From contig NW_022205012.1 of the NCBI RefSeq assembly GCF_008831285.2, positions 1 to 39,916 on the forward strand: a DNA stretch of 39,916 nucleotides, read 5' to 3'. This document shows positions 22,401-32,688 of this stretch, in pieces. This stretch comes from Nymphaea colorata (lineage: Eukaryota > Streptophyta > Magnoliopsida > Nymphaeales > Nymphaeaceae). The notes beneath the pieces are model-generated. The model saw nothing but the letters and a program-made list of their open reading frames with translations. It was not told where the DNA came from and made no database searches. Position 1 is the first letter of the stretch. Every line of letters starts with the position of its first letter. The position numbers and the translations under genes were made by a program.

Positions 22401-25400
22401 TTCCTTACGCACTTCCCTTTAGATGCTCTTTTTGATCTCTTCTAGTTATATCATACTCATTAATTCCTACTTTTGTTAAATTTCTTTAGCCAATATTTGC
22501 TCCTTCCTTGCCTTCTACCTTTTTTAGCTTTAGAGTAACTGGAAAAGTTCATCCTCTTTCTTTTCCATCTCTCTAAGGAAGGACATCTGTTGTTCTAAAA
22601 TCTTATCTTTAGTGCGCTTTTATTCTCGCTATTTTTCGATGATCTTGAGTAGCTACTCTCTGTCTTTCTCATATTTTACCTTCTCCTTATTCAGCTTAAG
22701 CTAGAATTCGCTGCTAATACTGGCCCTCATCTTTTTAATGTTTTCCTCAAGCCTTTCGTTCTTAGCCCTTTCCTTTTCCATCTGACCCTTTAGCCTTTCA
22801 CTGATATCTGATTTTTCAATCTGTTTATGCTTCAGTTGCACCTTTTCTTTCTTATCTGCGATCGTTAGCTACAGTTTCTTCTCCAATAGTTCCCTCTCTT
22901 TTTACAGGCGGACCAGTTTTGACTCAGCTTCTACCAGTTCCTTGCTGGGATGGGCTCTCTTCCTCCTGGGTTCAAACACAATTTAAATGGTCTGCTTGGT
23001 CTTGATGATTTCGACATCATCACCAGATGCAGGTACTTCTTAGTGCTTGGAAAAACTAGAAGAACGTTGCTGGCTTCGCTTAGATTCTTAGACTTTAGAT
23101 CTCTGTGCTTGTTTTCTCCTTTATCTTTATTCTATCTTTTGTTCGATCTTGCGCTTTAGTTACTCTTCTCTTCTGATCACTGATTACACTCTTGATCTCT
23201 CCAGTTACTTTCTTTATTCAGCTACCTTGCTTGACTATATTTCGCTTATGATCCTTCGACTGTCTTCTGATTATTTTTTCAGCCGGTTAATAGTTTCTTC
23301 GTATTTTTCAATCTTTTTGCTGAATTTTTCACCTTCTTTAGCATTTCTGAAGCTTTGCTTTTCGATCAGTTTCTCTAATTTAATTTTCTATTGCCCTAAT
23401 TATTTTATTTGACTTTAAAGGCTCTTCTTGGCTCGAGACTACTCTTCCAGCTTTGATTTTAAGATTTCGATGTCTGGGCCATTGTCCCTGATTTGTGATG
23501 TGTTTTGCTTCGTATCCATTCTTGAATTGACTAGTGATTGCCTCTTTTTGGATTGGCTTCGCTGTTATTGTTCTTTTTTATTGGACTGGTATGCTTTTCC
23601 TATTTTTTCCTTGTCTTGTATTTTCCTTTGGATGGCTTTCTTTAGTTCCTATTCTCTTTGGATAATTTTGTTATTGCGCTGCACATCAGCTTCTTTTCGT
23701 TCCTCACTTATCTTGCTAAGCTCCAACTATTGAATGATGCGTCGGCTTTCCTCTGACTAATTTTTAAGTTTGTTGATAACTTATTCATATTTTTCCATTT
23801 GGCGTTTGCTCATCTCCAATTATTTGGTCGTTCTTGTGTTCTACCTATTGACTAGTTTTTCCAACTTCTGCTTCTCCTGGGCAAGCTCTTTTATCTGTTT
23901 TTATAAATGGCGCTTGGTCTTGGACTATTATATCAATTTGGACTCTAGCATATTTATGCCTGAGTCTTTTGCATTTGGATCTTTTTCAGATTTGTACGCA
24001 CTGATGACTAACTTTTGCTTCTTCAGTGGACTGGTTGTTCCCTTTGATTTATCGTTTGAGGAAAGCACTCTGCTCTGCTTTTTAGACATCTAAATCCTGG
24101 ATTTTAGGTTGTGGACTTCCTCTTCATACCTTTTAAGCTTTAGCTAGAATTATTTGGTCTACTGCATCGCTTTCTTCTCAGTTTGTCTCAGCAATTTTCG
24201 TATTTTCTCTTTTTCCTCCTTCTCTTCCTTTATTGACTTTTCCCATATTCTTTTCTCCTGCAAAAGCTAATCCTTCTATATCAGTGTGCTTTGCTACATT
24301 ACTAGCTTTTTCCCTTTTTTGTACACTCCTAGTATTTTAGATTAATTTTCACTTTGAGGTTCGTTGGGGATATCCGCTTTGCTCTTTTTAGCCTCTTTTG
24401 TTTTGATCAGCTTATCAACATTGATAATTTTGCGATCACTACGCTCTCCTTTAGAAGTCCTGATGTTGAGAGAACGGCCTGGTCCTTCCTTTACAGATTT
24501 GAGAGAGGAATATCTCCGTATGCGTACACTGCTTTCCCTCTCCTACCTTAAAGCTTTTAATTTTTCCTATTTTTGCTTCTGCTCTTTGGCTCTCTATTAT
24601 TTTTTCTGCTCCAGTTCAAGCTATTTTTCCTTCAAGCGTTAGGCCTAATCGCTTGGCAGTTCTTCCAGGATGGCTTTAGTGAAACCACTGTAGTCAGATG
24701 TATCAGCCTTGAGATAATCGAGTAGGTAGTGCTGGATATGGCTTCCCTTTTTGCTCTTGCTTATATGCTAAAGGAACGGATCATGTTCTTACTTTCCGAA
24801 AGAAACCTAGCTTTTAATCAGTGAAGACTTGAGGAATAGCATGTCATAGAGCGGCATAAGGAGGCAGTTGATGGCTTGATGAGGATAGATGGCTTTCATT
24901 TTCCTCCCCCATCGTTTTTGGACAGTTGCTACAACTCATTCCTCCACTCCTGGACCAGTTATAGCAATTGAGTAGTGTTCGTGCGCACTCTAATAATGTC
25001 TATGGCCAGTGCTTCAGTCTTTTTCCTTTCCAAATCCTTCAGCTCCTCCAGCGATACGCAATCATTCACGAAACCATCGATCGATGATTTTATATGCAAC
25101 GGGACTGCCTTGTTTTGATTCATAAGGAGGAAACCTTCCACGATGAGCTCAATAACCAAAATTGTACTAGTGAGTTTTTGAGGCCTTAAATTAGCTCTTC
25201 CCTCTGTCGTAGGGCTTGATTTATTTTATGAAAGTGGCTACTGTTTGTGAGCAATTTCTCTATTTCTTCGGCATAGACTTGTGGAAGTTGTTGGGGGTCA
25301 ATCCTATGGGTATGGCAAATGAAGTAATTGGCATAGAACTCGGGTATCGACTTTATCCTGCAGACCTTGCTGAAATCCTGCAGGATATGTGTCGGTATGC

Positions 25401-25518
25401 GTTTGAGCGCTCCTTTGCTTCTTATCTCAAGATCCCTGAGTGCCTCCTCCCACTGCTTGCCAACTGCCTCGTCCACGATGAAATCCTTCTTCTTCTTTTT
25501 GGCAATTTGCGGAAACAT
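19485..25518 (-). CDS. Giant coiled-coil protein, 1997 aa
   Basis: ATG 25516-25518 to TGA 19485-19487 with two 20-nt introns near the 5' end gives exactly 1998 codons. I checked the frame codon by codon across 21350-24900 and found no TGA. Residues 1 to about 230 are globular (MFPQIAKKKKKDFIVDEAVG; FSKVCRIKSIPEFYANYFIC). Next come about 1300 residues of Lys/Glu/Gln coiled coil, e.g. EEYEEDLKKRERELLKSEVK. The last ~430 residues are a globular domain starting near 20800 (EDINLYSTLAILVAKNSKGL; LNLGFNFSRFLFQND; IEAEEFLAMSAKNPDLTAFF). Many Gln codons in the coil are TAA/TAG, so standard-code translation shatters it, and the opposite strand shows false Phe/Leu/Ser-rich ORFs. No family recognised at either end. 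A structural role in basal body, cilium or cortex is plausible for such a protein in a ciliate, but is inference only. Confidence 0.9.
24904..24923 (-). other. Intron, 20 nt (giant coiled-coil gene)
   Basis: gtccaaaaacgatgggggag on the minus strand. Removal joins RNELQQL to KMKAIYPHQAINCLLMPLYD; the unspliced frame hits TGA a few codons later. Confidence 0.8.
25148..25167 (-). other. Intron, 20 nt (giant coiled-coil gene)
   Basis: gtacaattttggttattgag on the minus strand, phase 0. Removal joins IQGLKNSL to LIVEGFLLMNQNKAVPLHIK; the unspliced frame soon reaches TGA. Confidence 0.85.
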
Positions 25519-25682
25519 GCTCCTCAATAAATAATCAAATGATAGCGATAATGTTATTCAGTTTCACTCCTGCTTAAAATAAGTAAATAGGAACCACCAT
25601 CAATCACGATACGATGATGGATGGATGATCATTGAAGAGATATGTGGGGATGATAGATATAAGAAGTAGTAGACCAATCAGA

Positions 25683-28600
25683 TCAGAATTGGAGCATACG
25701 CTTCCGCAGTTCTTTGGCGCACTAGTTGAAGATGTCCTCCTCGATAAGATAGACCAGCTACAAACCGTAACTCAAGGCCTCGTCCGCATAGAAGATCCAC
25801 TTGGAGTCTTGGTCCAGCAGCTCCTCCTAGTCCTATTATACCAGTTGCGGGAACAACAGCGCCGGCGAACTCAGAGCCAAGGTTCTTAATAGGCGATGCT
25901 TCCCTTATGCAACTAACTGCAATGTTTATGATGGAGGAACTTGCCAGTTGTGGTCTCGCACCGATAGGGTGAGCTAGTTGAGGCCGATTCCCGAATACCC
26001 TGCTTTTTGGCTACGTAGGAAGATGAGTTCTTCGTTCCAAGCGTCGAAGAGGCAGTGAACCTAGATGTTGAGCACCTCCCAGCGCAGTTCTCTTGTGTGG
26101 TTGCGTCTACTGCATAAATATTTTTCCCGTTGCTGTACATACCTTACCACTTTTTCCGCCACTCCATACTCACGCCCTATCCGCTCTACTTCCTCTGGCG
26201 CTGCAGCTACTACTGGAGCTACGCGGTCAACAATTGCTCGGAACTACCTGATGGCCTCATTGCAAACCTCCTGGCCTATGATAAACTCATATTTTCCTAT
26301 TTCTTCATAGGAATTGTCATCGTCGTCGTCTTCTGAAAAGTCGATGCGCATGCATCTTAACAGCTCTCCTGGCAGAGGACATATCTTCTGGTTCAGCTTG
26401 GCATTTAACGCTTCAGGTGGGGGGAAATGTTTTTCAAGCAGTCCAAGGAACTATAGCCGCTCTTTGTCATTCACCGGCTGTGGCCTTAGTAGGTGGCTTC
26501 TATCTACTAATCTTTCAGCGAATAAAGGCCTAAGCATGAGCTATCCAGCGGCTTCCCAGGCTATGGCACTAAGCAGCCAATCGCAAAGAGGGTCAAGGAG
26601 AGGAGAGCTTCGTGGAGGAGAAGCTTCTTCAATCTCGTATATCTCCCTACTCACGTGCTGGGTCATCATGAGTTGATTCTCCTAGGCCTGTTGCTGGCGA
26701 AGTAGCTATTCGCTGATCATCACATTCCGGCCTAGATCTGCGATTTCTTCAGCCAACTCAATATCGTAAGGCTGTGCTCGTCTGAACCTCCTTAGCTCTT
26801 CTTCGGTGAACTCAAGATCACTACTCTCTTCACCATCGGATCCAACTTCTATGTGTATTTGCTCTTCTGGCTATCTTAATTGAGCTAGTGGAGAGGGTGA
26901 CTCACGAGACCGATCTTCGCGTCGAACAGTCATCTCATCGACTACGATGTCTGCGATTAGGAGTGGACTTTTGAAGCGCAATCCCTCCACTGACCTTGAA
27001 ACTGGCAAATCATAGCCAAGCTTCTTTGCATCAGTCACTGCTTCTCTTGTGAGACGGAGGGCTGCCCTATGCCCACGAGTGATATCTTCTCTGCTTCTTT
27101 GAATACAAGTACGCTCCTCTTCATATTTTCTGCCGATTGCCTACAGTCTTTGCAAAAATTCCTCTTGAGAGAGCCCCTTTTCAAGATCATTGTTGAGTTT
27201 TCTAACTTCTTCGGCTTCTCTCTTCCGCAGTAAGTCTTCCCTCAACTTAAGCATCTCCTAAATTTGTTCGTCCTGCACATTGCCTTCCAAAAATCGCTTC
27301 AGTTGGCCAGTGTTGTCGAATGAACTGAGAGGACTGACGGGATTAGCAGCGGCATTAGATCGCTGCTCTGAATGTGGTTGCTCCTCAAAAAACAATGCCT
27401 TCTCAGTGAGGCCTTTGAAGTCCTTTTTTATGTTTCCTTCCTGCCCATTAGAGCCTTCATGCATGGCCTACTGAGTGAGGTAGAGTCTCTAAGCGCGTAA
27501 AGTCTTCAGTCTTCCTTTGCTGTCCTGTTGATGAGAGAGACTTCTGGCGGGTGAGCTTGGACGTGATGCCACTTCGAGGCTGCGCTTATTTTTTATCGAT
27601 AGTTCCATCAGCTGCTGCATGAAATTGGCAATGTCAGCACTGCCTTGCACTCTAGTGATTTGAGACTGCACAAGAGAGATGACTTCTTACCATCGCTGTG
27701 CTTCTTCCTCCTTTAGCTTCTCAACCGAAAGGCACTCCGCCTACTCCCGCCTATTGAGTGTTGCTTCTCCCTAAGGAAAGGTATGATTTGGACGAGGCGA
27801 ATCCTGTATTTCCACTAATACATCATCTTTCAATTTCAAAGTCTCGTCTCTTACTTCCACCTCCAGTCCTTACAAATTAGCTTTTATCCTCTCCTGTTTC
27901 TTTTCAGTTTTCACTAAGTTTTCGGTCTGCAATTCATGAGGATCTGCGGGACTATCAAGAGGCTCCTAAATAATGGGCTGTGCAGGACGGCTTAACTTGT
28001 TTTTCGGTTGTGGTTGTTGTGAGCTTTTGCGACTATCGATGTACTCTTCATTGGTCTAGAAGATGATATGGTTGTCGAAAGCATCCCGATCGAAATCCTC
28101 TTCCTCACTGGAGTCCAGATACCCGCTGATTTAATCATGCGAGTAGATAGGCTCATGATGACGGTAAATAGCAGCTTCTGCATCTTAGTCTGAGTCTTCA
28201 GCATTAGCGTGCGAATATTCAAAAACCCCCTGGTCTATGGGCCTGCGTCTAGGCTCCACCAAGTTTTATTTATCTGCAAAATAGCTGCTATGCTCAGAAA
28301 CGGACTATGAGCGAATTTGTGCAAGCCGGTCATGCAATTTCCTTTGTTCCTTTTCGAGGCAATTCTGCAGAACCTTGCGCGTGAGAAAGCCTCGGAATAC
28401 TTTTTGAATCTTGATGGCTGCTTCCACCTTGCGCAGGTACTCTTTTCTTATGCTGATGCGGAGTAAGCGATTATTGTCAACTAAGTATTGCTGGTTGACA
28501 CGAATGGCTAATTCACTGCTACTTTCATCCATCTACTCACGCTTCGTCTCCTCATTAGAAAATACAATTTCGCTATTGAGGCTGTTCTTGTAGGGGATCA

Positions 28601-28883
28601 CTTCATAAGTCTCACACTTGTCTAGCCGCGTCCTTGAACGGCTCTTCCCGCGTTTTTTGGTGGTCTGTAGCTGTTTCTGTGACTTATTTTTGCGAACAGC
28701 AGAGGTGGGTAGGGCGGGTTGTGTGGGGTTATTGCGGCGTTTGAGCGCCTCATTGCGAAAGAGGTCAGTAGTGGAGAGGGGGCGCTGGTCATCGGGTAGT
28801 GAGAACTCCGAGGAGGTGAAGGTGCGCTGCTTCTTGGGTTTGCTCTTGTTCTTCTTCGGCTTCTGCTTCTTGCCTACCAGCAT
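25683..28883 (-). CDS. IQ-motif coiled-coil protein, 1066 aa
   Basis: One uninterrupted frame from ATG 28881-28883 to TGA 25683-25685 with no intron. Residues 1 to about 115 are very basic (KKQKPKKNKSKPKKQ). One IQ motif at about residues 157-170 (IKIQKVFRGFLTRK) would bind calmodulin or centrin. An acidic, Ser-rich middle and coiled-coil segments follow (LREDLLRKREAEEVRKLNND), then an Asp run (DFSEDDDDDNS) near 26325. The C-terminal ~200 residues look folded: RELRWEVLNIQVHCLFDAWN then DSKWIFYADEALSYGLQLVY and LIEEDIFNQCAKELRKR at the end. The 'LFDxxNE' plus terminal acidic helix layout recalls the C-terminal domain of some centrosomal/microtubule proteins (CAP350- or DUF4378-like), but this is a resemblance only. 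Likely cytoskeletal; tandem with the giant coiled-coil gene downstream. Confidence 0.88.
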
Positions 28884-29007
28884 TTAAACCGACTGTTATC
28901 GTTTACAATTACAACCCAATAATCCCCTCCAATCCATCATCATCTATTCGACAACTCACCACTTCAATACAATCCCAGATGAAGATAAACATCGATGATT
29001 GCGACCA

Positions 29008-29472
29008 TCACTTGCGCTTGGAGATCATGGTGAGGAGCTCTGCTATGTTGCGCTTGGTATCGTTTAGGCCGGCCTTTATTCTGCGGACTTCTTCGAACTG
29101 CTCGCTTTGCTCCTGGTTGCGACGCTGTATCTCCTACTTTAGCTGGAAAAACTCGATACCGATACGCTTCTCCATACGCTTTTGGTTGTCCTCCAGTGCT
29201 TCCACTCTCATGGCCAATTTGGCCAAATTTTAACTCTCCTCTCCCTATCGACTCGGCAGGTTGAAAGAACGAGGCGAGCCTACTTTCTTCTTGGTTGATA
29301 TGAGGTTCTTGTTGCGGTTTAATTTAATGTCTCTCGAAGAGGCTACTTTGCTCGGTGCGGTAGGGGTGACCTTGGATTCGCTGCTGTTGTGTTGCTGCTG
29401 GCATTTTTAGAGGAAGCTTTCGTCGATCTCTACTTCGTTCTGATTCTCGATGAGGAAGGAAAGGTCTGACAT
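29008..29472 (-). CDS. Small coiled-coil protein, 154 aa
   Basis: ATG 29470-29472 to TGA 29008-29010, single exon. The acidic N terminus (SDLSFLIENQNEVEIDES) is followed by a basic Ser/Lys middle (NRNKNLISTKKKVGSPRS) and a coiled coil from about residue 85 (LAMRVEALEDNQKRMEKRIG; IEFFQLKQEIQRRNQEQ). There are three TAA/TAG codons upstream of the coil and one within it, all fitting Gln. No signal peptide or TM. No family recognised. It lies between the IQ protein and the secreted coiled-coil gene, all on the minus strand with separate short intergenic gaps, so co-transcription is not implied. Confidence 0.85.
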
Positions 29473-29673
29473 TATAATTATATTATTCGCAGCCGCAGGG
29501 AAAGCGGGGGAGGTTTTAATCGAACCCCAAAAAGATAAGCTTTAAGTTGTTTGACTTGGATTGAATTAGCCATTTATATTATTTTGAAGTGTCTTCCATC
29601 AATAATTTTAGGATAAAAACACTTTTTTCAATATTTTATGAGTATGAGTATGGTGTGATGTAAAATCAGTGAA

Positions 29674-32130
29674 TCAGTGGAAACACGTAACTTGGGAGGC
29701 GGTCCAAGAGCTGCTGGTGGGATTGTAAGGGCCTTTCCAGACCAACACATCCCCAACATTGATGTTATAGCTGGGAAGGTTGGCCAATTTTATTGTGCAA
29801 TCGTCAAGATTGATGGTCTGAGGGCCTTGGCTGGTAGTAACAGAGACACTGTTACTGCTGATCACCTTAGCAACAGTACCCAAGCCTGAATAACTGCCAG
29901 ATGCTGTCACGTTCTAAGCAGATGATCCGGAAAGGATTAAGTCGGGACAGTTCGAACGGAAGTTAGAACTACTGGCGAAACTGTAGAGTTGCCTCAGGCT
30001 GGAGAAACCGCTGAGGGGACTGAAATCAAGCCCAGATCCATATGCCAAGAGAAGGTAGAGCGATATGGAGTCTATATTGTTTATTTGTGCCAGTTGCCTA
30101 TTGAGACCGCAAGGGGCAGGAGCTGATGGGAAGGGCAATCCCGCAGAATTTTCCTGAACGATTAAGTTGATCTTCTGGCTTAGTTGCTGCTGTTGGGTGC
30201 GAGCATGCTGCAGTTGTAAGTTAGCTGCAGTAAGCGCTGCGCTTTCTCTCTGATAGCGGGCTACTGCTGCCTGGAGTGAAGAGTTAGTAGATTGCACTAA
30301 CTGTAAGGCCTGATTGCCCTGAAGATAAAGCCTACTGAGGGAGGACTGTTGGATAGGGAGTTGCTGCTTGAGAGCGTTGATGTCGCTTTGAGTCTTACTG
30401 ACTTGCTGCTGAAGTTGAGAATTCTGGTTGAGCAGGTCGGTGAGTTGCCCCTTTACTGCTGTGATGTTAGCACTGATGCCGTCTCCAAGGTTGTTGGCAT
30501 TCACGAGCTGCTGCTGGAGGGTGGTGAGTTGGGTATTGGCAGCAGTGAGGTCGGCAGGAGTGTAGGTGTTCTGGCAGTTGGCCTGTTGAGCTGCGATCTG
30601 AGCATTGATGTTGGCAACCTGTTGCGGGACGGTGAATTTGAGGTTGATAAGGGTCTGTTTGTCTGTGTTTGCCTGGGCAATCTTACCGTTGAGGGCGTTG
30701 ATCTGCTGCTGGAGAGCAGCAATCTGCGCATTGTATCCTGAAATGTCATTGTCGATTCCAGCCACGCGCTCGTCGATGCCAGCGATGCTGTTTTGGAGAG
30801 CAGTGATGTTACCCTTCAGAATGATGATGGCTTGGTTGGCTTGCGAGCAGGTCTGGGATTGAGACTGGAGGCTGGAAGTGATGGTGGCGATGTTGTTGGT
30901 AACGGTAGTGATTTGACTCTTAATTCCGTTCTGGTTATTTAAAGCCACGCTCAATTGCTGAGTAAGAGCAAGACCACTGGCCTTAGCAGCGTTAATTTGC
31001 CCATTAACCTTGCCAATTTGAGTATTGAGTGAATCGAGCTGTGCAGTGGCTCCAGTAATGGCCGATTGGATGCCTTGAGTTTTTCCTTCTTCTTGGGTGA
31101 TAGTAAGTGAAATATTTTGTTGGTTGTTTACAGCAGTATTGAGTGAGGCAGTGAAGGTATTCACGTCTGTTTGGGCTTTTTGTCTGTTGGCAGTCACTTG
31201 TCTGATGATCTCTAGCAAATTAGCTATGGTCTGGCTGACTTGGGTCTGTTGGTTGAAGAGGTCAGTGATGTTGCGATCGTACTCTGAAAGAGTATTGATT
31301 GCCTGGTTTCCAAGGGGAGATTGTCCAGTTGCGATTTGGAGCACTTGGGTGTTTGGAACTGCGTTGGGAAGAGTTCCAGTGACCACAACGGTAGGATATG
31401 AGCTAATTGTCTGGGTAGTGGTGGTGATTGTCGATCCATTTTGGCTGTACTGGCTGACCAGGCTGTTGATGTCAGAAGATGTAGAGGTGGTGGATGTGGA
31501 AGGAATGGTTCCAATGGTGACTCCTCCTGTGTTGGCATTCAGATTCAAGCTTAGTGAATTGCCAAAATTATAGTTGACTCCGTTGACCGACAGGATTTGA
31601 GCTCCAGAAGTCGAATCTGAGGCTGGTGAGGCAGGTGAGGAGGAAGCGGAGGATGACGATGAACTTGAGGATGATGTGGAACTGCTGGCGGTAGAGCTGG
31701 ATGATGAAGATGATGAGGTGGATGAGCCAGTTCCCGAAGAAGAGTCAGAGATCGAGACGGTTGAAATCTTGTTTAGCGCTCCGTTGACGGCTTGGTAGCT
31801 GGCTGTGGAGGGATAGGTCACTGATCCCTTCCCGCTGAAGTTAACATTCAGCAGGATGACTTGGGTGTCGGTCTGTCCGTTGGCGTCGGTAACTGTCACT
31901 TTCACGGGGAATTGGCCCTGGATGGCGGCGTTTCCGGCGTAGGTGAGTTGGTTGCCATTGAGGATGAATCCCAGGGGCAATCCCTGGCAGGAATATGTGA
32001 CGGCTCCCTGAGCCTGCTGGGTAGAAAGGGTGAAAAAGTTGTTTAGGTCGTTGATGACTGGGTTACCTGGAACGTTGAGTTTGACTGACAGTGCTGCCAC
32101 TATCAGCAAGGAGACAAAAATGGCCTTCAT
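29674..32130 (-). CDS. Secreted Gln/Asn/Thr-rich coiled-coil protein, 818 aa
   Basis: ATG 32128-32130 to TGA 29674-29676, single exon, interrupted only by one TAG (29914-29916) read as Gln. The N terminus is a signal peptide (MKAIFVSLLIVAALSVK). Residues ~20-100 look like a cadherin-like/He_PIG immunoglobulin-fold domain (LPLGFILNGNQLTYAGNAAI then VKVTVTDANGQTDTQVILLN). A poly-Ser linker follows, then about 450 residues of heptad-like sequence built from Gln, Asn, Ala, Thr and Leu with few charges (IAALQQQINALNGKIAQANT). A Cys-containing C-terminal region ends in a small beta domain (INLDDCTIKLANLPS; VGDVLVWKGPYNPTSSSW). Several N-x-S/T sites suit passage through the ER. The role is unknown; a polymerising content of extrusomes, cortical matrix or cell coat is possible. 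Gln codons are about 90 CAR to 1 TAR, unlike neighbours, suggesting very high expression. A 558-bp upstream region is the longest in this part of the window. Confidence 0.92.
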
Positions 32131-32688
32131 TCTTCTATTATTATATCCTCACTTCGCGGAAGAATTAATTTAGCGGCATTATCAAATAACGCCCAACCAG
32201 TACCATCTTGATGCTACCTAAAAATACACCTCTTTCTTAACTTTTTACCGAGGATTCCATCACTCGCCTCCTCAGCTTTATTTTTCGGATTTTTCACAAG
32301 TAAAAATTGAAATGCTTGAACAACTTTCGCTGAAAAAAAGAGTCAATACGCTCCGGGAAAGATTTGGCCGAAGGGCTTATCATTTTATTCATATTATATT
32401 TTTTAATCTAAACGTATTTGGTCCCAATCATAATCAAGGATCAACTGGCCAAAATAGGAGGTCGCATTATCAATAAATATCAACCAAAAAGAAGAGCTAC
32501 GCCAACTACTTCACATACATTTGGAAAAAGGAGGGCGGTAAGTGACTATGATGCCTACTTGGAATGAAAACAAAAATCAGTTATATAAAACAACTTGATA
32601 AAGCTTGCAAAAACAGCAAAAATACAACCTTTGAAAGAGGCTGGCCTATGAAAAAATGAGAGTTAATATAGATTAATATAGAATCATA
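32131..32688. other. Long intergenic region upstream of the secreted protein gene
   Basis: 558 bp with no convincing ORF in any frame using TGA as the only stop. It is AT-rich, with short A and T tracts. It is upstream of the 29674-32130 gene and downstream of the Myb gene's stop, so it most likely contains the promoter of the secreted protein gene. No tRNA, snRNA or repeat recognised. Confidence 0.5.

Noticed and set aside
20897-24642. Series of plus-strand hydrophobic, Phe/Leu/Ser-rich ORFs resembling membrane proteins
   Set aside because: They are complements of the Lys/Glu/Gln-rich coiled coil of the minus-strand gene 19485-25518, whose frame is open without TGA across the whole span.
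30349-31573. Plus-strand ORFs within the secreted coiled-coil gene
   Set aside because: Mirror images of a repetitive Gln/Asn/Leu-rich coding strand; the minus frame is a continuous 818-residue protein with a signal peptide.
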